Shown here: piece after piece, positions 26,201-38,200 of the stretch
Numbering within the stretch: position 1 is the stretch's first letter
Layout of the letters: the number at the start of each line of letters is the position of its first letter
Source of the DNA: Pomphorhynchus laevis
Taxonomy: Eukaryota > Acanthocephala > Palaeacanthocephala > Echinorhynchida > Pomphorhynchidae
NCBI GenBank assembly: GCA_012934845.2
Contig: WNNJ02003480.1
Coordinates: 1-64,000 of the forward strand
DNA: 64,000 bases
Reading direction: 5' to 3'
The notes under the pieces: model-generated
Told to the model about the DNA's origin: nothing
Database searches by the model: none
What the model saw: only the letters and a program-made list of their open reading frames with translations
Program-made: the position numbers and the translations under genes

Positions 26201-29200
26201 AAAATGAATGAACGACTACAAATGAACGACTACATTTTGCAATCAAACGTAAAAAACTAAACTGGAAGTTTTATAAATTTATTGTATTATTGTTTTATCT
26301 TTAGGATTTTACTGATTACATTTCCTGAGTACGATATTTACGAAAATGTATTTTGTTTCCAAAAATAAAAATGCTTAAAATGTTTGTATTTACTGGTTTA
26401 TCTTGCTTAGGTTTGCAGTGTAAAATTGTTAATTATTAAGGAAACCTTCATGCTCATTGAACGTTTTTAATTTTATTATAATATTTTATTATATATTATA
26501 ATACTATGGTATATAATATCTTCCTTATTATATTAATGTAATATTGTTATGCAATATTAATATAATAATAGAATGAACTATTAATAATAAATACTAAACT
26601 CATAATGTTCTTCCATTTCAAATATATAGGTATCATTTATTAGTTTTCTCCACTAATAAATAATTCAATATGAGTGAACAATCAATTTATAATATATAGT
26701 TATTCCTGTAATAACTATAGAATGAACTATTATTATTTATGTTATTATTGATAGAACAGACCTTATATGACTAGTTTGGTAATAGTAATCATTAGAATAA
26801 ATAGGTAGGTTTTTGAATTGAAGGTATCACCTACCTCTATCAATGCAGATTTGATTTAAATGAGAAATTAGTTTAATTTAATTTGTAAAATGTAAGACGA
26901 AAGTTTTTTAATAAATCTAAATGTCAATAAAGCAGACGGACGATAGATCGTCATCCAACATTAAAATGGCCGGAACGTGAAACGTAGGTATTGGATCGGT
27001 AGCTGATGAGGTCCACCAATACTGAAATGTAAAGTACTTATGTTGGCTTGTAGATAAGATTAAAGCGAGGTGAGTGTCCTCAAAAATTTCAATTGGAACA
27101 ATGACTGCACAATTATATTAACTTAAAATTAGGAAGCAAACTATATATGATTAGTTTGGCAATAGTAATTAATCGAAAAAATATGCAGATTTTCTAATTG
27201 CACATTATCCTACCAACGATGATTTAATTCGAAATCATAAATGATTTCAATTAAATTTGCAAAATGTAAGATCGTTTTTCATTCAATCTAATTATCAATA
27301 AAGCAGACGCATTGAGTGATCGTCAGCCAACATTAAAAGAATCGAAACGTGAAACGAAGCTATTGGATCAGCAGTTGATGGATCCGCGAATACTGAAATT
27401 TCGCGTACTGTTGTTGGCTTAAAATTATAGGATTGAAATAATGTGTGTCATTAAAATTTAAATTGTAGCAATGACTGCACTAGTATATCAGCTAAAATAT
27501 GTATCATGTTATATATTATCGATTAAGATCAAATCTTGAATATAAAAAGCGTTATGATAAGAACAATATTGTACGAATAGATAAGAGCAAACCCATATAA
27601 GAGCTTAATGGGATCCGAGCCGTTTATCAAATCATAATTTCGCTCGTCATTCAAACAAATTTAGAAACAAGCAATTATTCGGAAGCGGATAATACTCGGC
27701 GCATCTTAGTTTTCTTTAAGTTTTCCCAGTATTTGAATTATATCAACATATTAACCCGATATAAAAATACAAATGAAAAATTAACCGTATAACATCTACA
27801 TGGTGCTACATATAGCATTTGTGAAAATATGCAAAATTTAGATTAAACTAAATCAGTTTAAAGGTGTTTACTTTAAAGTTATATATAAATCATTTATAAA
27901 TAAATTTGATTAAAAACGTTTAAAAATTAATTTGTTCAAATTTAAATAAATTTCTCTTGAGAATAATCAATAATAATCAATAATATTATTAAATTATTAT
28001 TTAATATTGATAAATTCATCAAAATTCATATATTTAATATATTATATATTAATATACATTAGATAAGATAAATTAATAAATTAATATTAAATTATTATTT
28101 AATATTGATAAATTCATCAAAATTCATATATTTAATATATAAATATTAATATACATTAGATAAGATAAATTAATAAATTAATAAATAATGAATTAAATAA
28201 ATAATAAAATAATAAATTAAATAAATATTGTTAAAATATTTACAAAAATTTATTGGAATTAAAGAAAACTGATGATACTAAAGGTTTAGAATTGAAAACA
28301 ATGACGTTGCCCTATATAATACATACTCTTAAATTAAGTTCACATCAAAGCTAAGCAATCACCGTTTAAATTAACAATTTGCACACTAACCTTTTGATTT
28401 AAATCTCCTTCTATTAAATATTGATTTTTTTCTAGAAACTTTTGAATTCTGGGTCTATGCTCCTAAACATTTAAAATAAACCAAATAAAAAGGAAAGCAA
28501 AGAACACCGAAGCAAATTATTTATTTGTGTGTTTATAAAAAATAATAAATTAAAAAATGTAGATTATAAATTATGGATTGAAAACGATAACTTTCAATAA
28601 TGCCTTTTTAAACTTAATTATTTGTATCTAAAAAACAGATAACTTTATCAAATGCGATAATACGCAAATTGAAGTTTGATGAAGAAATAAGTAATGTCAT
28701 TATACTCTGTAAAAATTTACGAATGCATTTCACAATGAAGTTCGGATATAGCAGAAACCTAAAGATTATTCTGTTTATATAACGTTGTTTTTTAAATAAA
28801 TAAAAACATGTAGGAATATAAACACTAAATTTATTAATTAATTCTGACAGCTTAAACTGTGCCTTAATTTTACTAATATTTTTAATATAATAAATATTAA
28901 AAATATTATTAATATTAATATTATAAATATTAATAATATTTTAATATAAAAATATTATTTTTTTGAAATTATAATAAATAATTATAATTAAAATAATTTA
29001 TTTCGTACTATTAAAATATCTAAAATAAAAATGCAAAAAAATTATGGTAAAATTATAAATTACTGATAATATATTTAAAATTTGATCTTTAAATCGATAG
29101 TTTTATTAATGAGAACATAAAATTATTAATTTACAAAACAAATTCACTAGCCATTAAATTTTCATCAATGCTTCGAAGGTGTTACCAAACCTTCGAAAGT

Positions 29201-32200
29201 TTGAATAAACAAATATTGTCAATTTTGTTATGTGCAACTTAAAAGGCTACAACTCGTTCAAACGCATTTTGAAAACGTTTCAAGTAACTTTTGGTTTTTA
29301 GAATTGTAGTTGATCGTATTACTTATAAAAAATATGCCATGCAATATTTGTTCGCTTTTTTCAACATCTTAATAAATGTCGAGAATTGCCATCATTTTAA
29401 AAATCATAATCTCAAATTTGAATTTCCAGTTTTAACTCTTGCCAAAAACTTTGTTACCTTATCAGCGAGGAAGGATTTGATTTTGTCAAATTTTAAGTCA
29501 TCTGTTCTTAAACGCTTCGACTAAACACATATATAGCTTCAATTAATCAAATTCGATCAGTTATTTTACAAAGTCAGCTGCCTTTACATTTTGTTTTTAC
29601 ATTTTAAAAATAAATATTTAAAAATATGAGTTAATTTTTATTAAAAAATATAACTTAATTAAAATAATGTTAATTTTTCGAAATTAACATTATTATAAAA
29701 TACTTCAAACAAATAGCTCTATAATAGAACTATTTAGTTATATTTAGTTCTATCTTTTTTAATTCAAAAAATTAAAAAAGTTGTTAGAACGTTTTTAATT
29801 TCAAATAACTTTTTTAAATTTGAACGTTTTTAATTTTAAAAAACCTGTTTAAAGTTATTTAAACAGAGAAACTATAATGCTTATTTTGATTCATACAATT
29901 AAAACAAAATAATACATTTAGTTGTAATTTATCTAATATAAATAATAAATACCTATAATTATCTAATAATTTTTATATTAAATATTTTTATTATTAATAA
30001 TAATATTAAATAGCAATATATAATAACAATATTTAAGAGCAAACATCCATGCATGCAAATTATATAGGCTTTCTTAAAATCGGCAACTTACTAGGTTGAT
30101 GTTAGATTAATGTTTGTGAAAAGTTCTTGAACAACGAATTTAAATGTATTAAAAGATATAAATATATTTAAAATTCAAATAAAATATATTTATGTGCAAT
30201 GCACTATTAAACATTATAATACATTTAAGATAAAATAAAATATTATATTAAACAAAGCACTATAAGTGATCATTTGTAATTATTGGTAATTATAACATTG
30301 CCATTAATTTATTAATTGATAAATTATTATTGCAAAATTAAAAATGTATCACTAAAAATGAAGATATTATGTCAATGATGACACCTTTTTCTTGTATTCG
30401 ATAAAACTTCGGAATGTTATTTAATTGTAACTCGAAATAATTTGTTAAAATTTATTAGATCATGTATCTTTTTCAGTAACTCTCTAACGGTAATTTAATA
30501 CACGGTTCTAGTGAAAATACCAAATGTCGTTGTTATCAACGAGATGCTAAAATTTAGATGTAATCGTTAACTTTACTTTTTCAGTATTGCACACAAATAG
30601 GAAAGTTTAGCTTGCATGGTTGATTACAACTTACGTCAAGAAGCTCAACCCGGATTGCTCCTTTCACATACAACTAGCCCCAAAAGGGGTGTTTTGACCT
30701 TAGTCTACTCATCACTACAAAGTAGTCTCATCAGTGCGCTTCTGTAGCTACACAACTTCATTTAAATAGGAAAGTTTAAATCTGCAAAAGTCTAAGGTAG
30801 GCGCATTCAGGGTTAACTTCGTGACGAAGGTTGTAAAAAAGCATGCAGGTTAAAAACTTTCAAATTCGTGTGTAATACTAAAATGTAAAGTCGATTCTTT
30901 CATATTTACAACATCATCATTATGTAATTTTTATATCATATTTTTATCAATCTTTATATTAATAATATTATAATGCGAAGTTACTTGGAAACAAAATTAA
31001 GAATTTGGTAATTGTGTAATATTAATGTATTTTTATTTGGTAATTTTATTTTTATATTACAGGAATTTTTGACAGAAATTAAACGAATTTATGTCAAAAA
31101 TTGCCGACCTTAATTGCTTTAACGCCGACCTTTAGTGGTCTTTTTGATTGTAAATACATAATAACTAGAGTGATTTCTATAAATTTCTATAAATTTCAAT
31201 AAATAATAATTTGTTTGAGAAATCATAGAATGATATTTTTCATGAAATTAATTACATAAAATTAATTAATTATTGAATTATTAATTATTATTAATTATTA
31301 AGGCGGTTGCAGGCTGGAACAAGATCTATAAAGATCTACCATCTTCGCTCCACGCGCTACGCGACATTTTTTATTGTAAGTTACCTGATCTCTTAAACGT
31401 GATCACGTAAATTGTATTTTAAATAATTGAATGCGCCATAATACATCATAAATATATAAATTAAATGAATTATTGATTAATTAATAAAATAATGTATTCA
31501 TGTCAGTTCTTAAACTGACATGTCATTGAACTTTATTGGTTATAATAGTTTATTTATTGTTTCAACTTCATAGTTCTTGACTTAATTGTTGATTTTATTT
31601 CACATTTTGGTTAAAGATTGAAAAATTAAATCAACAAAATATAAATGCAATCTAAATCGGAAAAAAATTCCAAATGTCTACAGTGCGTTGACGAATCCCA
31701 TGTTGATTGCACTGAAAAATAATTGAATGTTACATAATACATCATGAAGGTATAAATTAAATGAATGGGTCGGGATTCGAATCATCAATTTATCATTCAT
31801 TAAAATCAAATTATGTTGATACACAAGTCACCGAAGAGGATTTTACTATTTGATATAATCGTTTGTTTGTATGATTTAGTAGATCATACTGATAAAAATC
31901 AAAACAGAAGTTTTGCAAATGCTAAGATAGAAAAATGGGTTGAAAGAACCCAATTCCAAAAATTTCCGTATTCCGAAAATACGGAAAATCGCTTTCATAA
32001 AAGTCCATTTCGATTGGCACAACAACTTTACATCAAATTTATCATTTGTTTCCTACATTTAACAGTAAAAACATCATTAATTAATGATAAGATAACATAG
32101 AAAAAGTAGACTTTTAATTATCTTTTAAATTATAATATTAAAAGTATATTATTTATTTACTAAAAGTATATAAATAATAGATCTTAAAATACGATATAAG

Positions 32201-35200
32201 CTATTATAGTCATTATAACGTACAATGTATTACTAAAATATAGAAATGAAATCGATATGTAGCACGAGCTCATGTTACATACACGTATTTCATGTTGAAA
32301 TACGAGTTCATGTTCGCATATTAATATTTCACAAAATTAGTCGTAAACATTAATTTAATTTTTTAAACTATTCGATGAATTGCACCTTGATGTTGTTAAA
32401 ATTTTAAAACATCAATAGCCGAAGCGACTTATTGGTTTTCTAAATTAAATTACTTTTTACTTTAATATTGCTCAAAGCACGCGTTTAATGAATAATTAAT
32501 CTAATTGTATGACTTTTAAACAATTTTAGTAAAACATAATATAAAAAATAATTTTACATATTTTTATTTTATACTAATAAGCCAAAAATACGGCAAACTG
32601 TCGTTCCTGAAAGTTCGTTTCAATGAACACTAATACTTCATCAAATTTATCGTTTTTGTTTCGTACCTTTGACTTCAAATACGACTCCATTTGTTCTTTT
32701 GTCTCAAGAGCTTCGGTAGTATAAACATTTTGGGATCTCGATTTTACCTTCTACACAGTGCACAATTTAACATTTTAAAATTTAAAGATATAAAATACAA
32801 AAAATGAAAAGTTTTGTTTTATTATTTATAACTTAAAGATTATCGTAAATTTTAGACTACCGTAAATATATTTACTGTTATCGGATGTAAATATATTTAC
32901 ATCCAATACAAAATCGACAATTATATCGACTATAATATTTATAATATTATAATAATATTATATAATATAAATAATTTGATATAATATTTTAAAATGTTGT
33001 ATATATTGTATTTTTATTGTAATTTTATAATATTTCATAAAGATTAGTTTAGCACTCTCAACATTTAGCGAATTGTAATGTAATGTGTTTGGACAGTGCG
33101 TTACAGAACACTGAAGCTTTTCAAAGACAAAATTTTGAAAGTTTGTTAATGATATTTGATTAGTCAGCGCCTGCTTTGAACTTTATGCCTTGCTCGATGT
33201 ATGTTTTAAAAATAATAATATATATTTCATAGTTGACAAGTATATTTTGTTATTTCAGAATTTTTCAGTTTCCTACAAATAAATTTTTTGCTACTTTAAT
33301 TATTTTAAAATCGACACAATTCCAATCAGATAAGATAACACATAAAAAGTAGACTTTTAATTATTTTTTAAATTATAATATTAAAAGTCTATTATTTATT
33401 GAGACTAAAATATGGAAATGAACGCAATATTTTACGATAATATTAAAATTATTCTAGAAACTGAAATTTTTTGCAAACTCTTAATTTTAACAAAATAAAA
33501 TAAAAATTTATGTAACATTTTAATATTTAAAGATATAAAATACAAAAAATGAAAAGTTTTGTTTCATTATTTATAACGTAAAGATTATCGTAAATTTTAG
33601 ACTACCGTAAATATATTTACTGTTATATCTACATCCGATACAAAATCGACAAATTTACTTAAATTGTAATTTTATCCTGACATTGAATTGTACTGTGGTT
33701 CATAAGCAATGACAGTGAAACTTCAATGTTAATGAGGGTCCAAATACTTTGAACATGTCAAAATGATCTATTTATTCTAATAAAATTATGAAAACTTCTA
33801 GTAGGCCTGATAGAGGTGACAAATTATTAAAAATAAATTTAATGTTTTACAAATTATAAAAAGTATGAAAAATCTTGTTTAAAATATATTCAGATATTAA
33901 ATGAATTTGTTATATGATATTTAATATTATATCTTATATTAAATGTTATATATTTAATATTATATTTAATTTTTTAATATTACTATCTGAATTTGTAATA
34001 TTATATGTTAAGTGTATATTTTTAATTTAAATTAGATTTATCTCCCCTAATGAGTAAAGATTTAGATTTCACAGCTCAATTATAGAAAATGATAAAAAAG
34101 TTATTTCCAGTATAACTTATTTTTGCATCTAAATGGTAAGTTTTTAACTAGAAATTATTTTCTCAAAGAATTTAAAACTACAATTTAACATTACAGAAAA
34201 ATTTTGAGGTCATAAGAAATCGCGTTAATTGCTGACAATATATAGGGTATATTCAATTCCATAGTGTGTATGGAATTGGATATCACGAAGGAAGGATTCT
34301 GTAGCTGGTTTTCAATGCGAAAGTCACCTTATGTGACCTAGCAACTATTCAATACATTAATAAGCATCCATCAAACGATCACCAGTCCCGATTTCAATCG
34401 ATCTTCATGATTCCATACGATACAATCTATAATAAGCATGCCAGAGAGCATCTCGGACAATACAGTTTCTGGATATCATGATGGAAGGTTTCATATACTG
34501 TGTGAAATGTGGTAATCCATGATTCGTAGCCTAGCAGTCAAGAGCGCAAGCCAAAGTACGGAGAGCGACAGCTCGAATCCCGGATAAGTCAAGGTGAGCC
34601 ATGACTTATCATGGCTACCAACTCATCATGTTGGTAGCCCTGATGAGCCCAGGGCTACCAACATGTGGCAAAAAGCGGGCGAAACGAAAACGGCTGTGGC
34701 AATGTGGCCTTTAGTAGTCAGGGTGTATGGAGTTGGATATCATGAAGGAAGGATTCTGTAGCTAGTTTTCAATGCGAAAGTCACCTTGTGTGACCTAGCA
34801 ACTATTCATTACATAAATAAGCATCCATCAAAGGATCACCAGTCCCGATTTCAATCGATCTTCATGATCCAATTCGAAACAATCTATAACAAGCATGCCA
34901 GAGAGCATCTCGAACAATGCAGTTTCTGGAGATGATGATGGAAGGTTTCATATACTGTGTGAAATCTGGTAATCCTGGATTCGTGCCTAGCAGTCAAGAG
35001 CGCAAGCCAAAGTCCGGAAAGCGACAACTCGAATCTCGGATGTGTCAAATTTCAAAAGGTGAAGAGTTGGTAGTCAGCCTTCTGACGTGCCCGCGGGATA
35101 CCAACATGTGGCAAAAAGCGGGCGAAACGAAAACGGCTGTGGCAATGGTGCCGTTAGTAGTCAGGGTGTATGGAATTGGATATCATGAAGGAAGGATTCT

Positions 35201-38200
35201 GTAGCTGGTTTTCAATGCGAAAGTCACCTTGTGTGACCTAGCAACTATTCATTACATAAATAAGCATCCATCAAAGGATCACCAGTCCCGATTTCAATCG
35301 ATCTTCGTGATCCCATTCAAAACAATCTATAACAAGCATGCTAGAGAGCATCTCGGACAATGCAGTTTTTGTAGATCATGAAGGAAGGTTTTATATACTG
35401 TGTGAAATCTGCTAATCCTTGATTCGTAGCCTAGCAGTCAAGAGCGCAAGCCAAGTAGGGGAGCGACAGCTCGAATCTCGGATAAGTCAAATTTCAAAAG
35501 GCGAAGAGTTGGTAGTTAGCCTGCTGACGTGCCCGGGGCTACCAACATGTGGCAAAAAGCGGGCGAAACGAAAACGGCTGTGGCAATGGTGCCGTTAGTA
35601 GTCAGGGTGTATGGAGTTGGATATCATGAAGGAAGGATTCTGTAGCTGGTTTTCAATGCGAAAGTCACCTTGTGTGACCTATCAACTATTCAATACATAA
35701 ATAATCATGCATCAAAGGATCACCAGTCCCGATTTCAATCGATATTCATGATCCCATACGAAACAATATATGCATATATAATTTAGAAAATTCGTTGAAT
35801 ACAAATTTATTGAAAAAGGCTTTAAAAAGTTTAATACGCGTTTCGGAAAAATCCTTCTTCAGTCGTCCTAAAAAATAGCCACAAGTGATGTCTGAAGTGA
35901 ATAGTCACTTGTGAATAGTCACAAGTGACGACTGTAGATGTATTTTTTCTGAAACGCGTATTAAACTTAGCTTTTGAAGCCTTTTTCAATAAATTAGTAT
36001 TCAACGACTTTTCTAAATTTATTACTAATTTGAATCCGTTTGAAATATGGATCAAAGGCGACGGTTCACAAATCTTTCTAATAATTTTGATTCCTATATA
36101 TATCATGACAATCTATCGTGATAATTGATGACGGACAAAAGTCTGAACCAGGTCGACAATTCGTTCCATCTATTGGAAATAAGTGATAGTGGAGCAAATC
36201 CTCAGAGTAATACAAATATCTCACTCCAAAAAACCTCAACACAGCAATCGACTCAACGACACTGTAAAGTGATAATAACAAAAACTGGAATAATACTAAA
36301 ATTCTTCCAGGCAAAAAGCTGTGATAAAATTTTTGTAAGATCTTGGAATTCTTCAAGATCGAAATTACAGATAAATTGTCATACCCACTATAAAAATCTG
36401 ACATTTAACACTAGCGACGAAGAAGGTCAAAAACGGTCGAAACGTTTTGCAAATAAATAAACGCTATATTGCTCTGTTTCTTTTATTACAAGTAATAAAA
36501 GAAATTTCTTTTATTATTGGCGTCTTTGATAGACCTAGGATGGCGGTTCCTCACCAACCCTGTATATTAATTTAATTTATATATCAAATTAAATTAATAA
36601 AACCGTAAACAGGCAATATTTTATTATTTATTTAATTTCTGTGAACGTTTCGAGCTTATGCTTTTTATAAGTGCAAATTATAGCAATTTTTCAGTTGCTA
36701 ACGTATATATAACAAAGCGTTTCAGTCAGTTGTATGATTCCAAATTGTTGTTATATGCGCTAGCAACTGAGGAATTAGATAACATATTTCATAATGTACT
36801 AATTTGATTTAATTTACAAATATTTATATTTATTTAAAAAATAAAAGGTATAATTATTTGTGATATATTTAAATTATTTTATATTAGTAGGTTTTAAGAT
36901 CAATGTCATTGAATTTTTATCTTATTTTAACTTATTCTTTTTGGAATTGATGTCTCTAACCTGAATAAAGTAATAAAGTCTGATAAATGCATCACAAGAT
37001 ACCGAACTGCAATAAAATCAATAAAGTAAATATAACTTATTTAAGGATCAAAATGATCAATGAATAAATATAGATTATCAATTAAATGTTATTTTATAGA
37101 TTTAATTAGATGTCAAAAATGTTTTTGATTAAAGTTGTTACAAATAATGCTTTAATTCAGTGAAACCCAAAAAGTAACAGAAAAATGAACGTTCATCAGT
37201 TAATATAAACAGGTTTTAACAGGTGTTAAATCTGATTAAATTACATTTTGTGATAACTTATGTTGATTATAGATTACATTTTGTCAACACATTATTCTGG
37301 TGTGGGTAAAATGTCCTTAAAAACATAAGTGTTAAAAATGATATTACAGTTAAATTAAATTTAATTAAAATTATTTAATTAAATTTAATTTAATTAAATA
37401 ATTTTTTAAATCTAATTTATTTCGTTCATTCATATTTTGGAAATAGAAGCTATTTATTACACGATTTTTGCTGTATTTTGCATATATCTTAGGCTCTTGT
37501 ATTCAAATTTTTGGATTTAATTTATTTCAGCTAAAGATTGCTGATTAAAATCTAGGGTTCCTTCAAATAAATTATTCGTTAAGATGTTATTACGATTAAC
37601 AAAAAACTAAATGGCATATTTAAGCTAACGGTTACATCTAAAGTGTTAAAGTTTTTATGATTTAATTTTAATGGAAATCTTCATGGATTTTGTTTAAAAC
37701 TAGCATATAAAAGACGAATTCTGTTTAAAACTTGGCGTGTAAACGGAGTATTATATAAAAACCTAGTGTAAGAATGACAAATCATTTACTTTGAAAAAAC
37801 GGGATATATCTGCAACATCTTTCTTTTTAGTTAAGTATCTTGTTGATCTAGGCTTCTCCGCTTTATCGTCGGTCAGTTGCTGCACTTCTTTCATTTTGTG
37901 CTTACGTTGACGTCTTCTACTTCTCTGTACCATCTTAATGAGCTACAAAAAAATATTTCGACAAATTAAATATTAATATTAATTAATACAAATTAATAAT
38001 TAATAATTAATACAAATTAATATTCACTAATATTTATTAATATCAATATATATTCATTAGTTATCTACTACTTAGTTAATCTAATGATTAGAAGTCTTCG
38101 AGGCACTTGTTCACATAAACCGAGACACCTATCAAGGATTTTTTTATAATAAAAGACTTTATGTATATAAAACAGGGCTTTACATTTGCTTCCATCGCTT

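Noticed and set aside
29291-29524. Plus-strand 77-codon frame
   Set aside because: It overlaps a minus-strand exon of gene A in consistent phase and has no family features of its own.
36125-36460. 111-codon plus-strand frame as a host gene
   Set aside because: Its C-terminal third is the translated repeat motif TCGAAACGTTTTGCAAATAA and the rest has no splice or family support.
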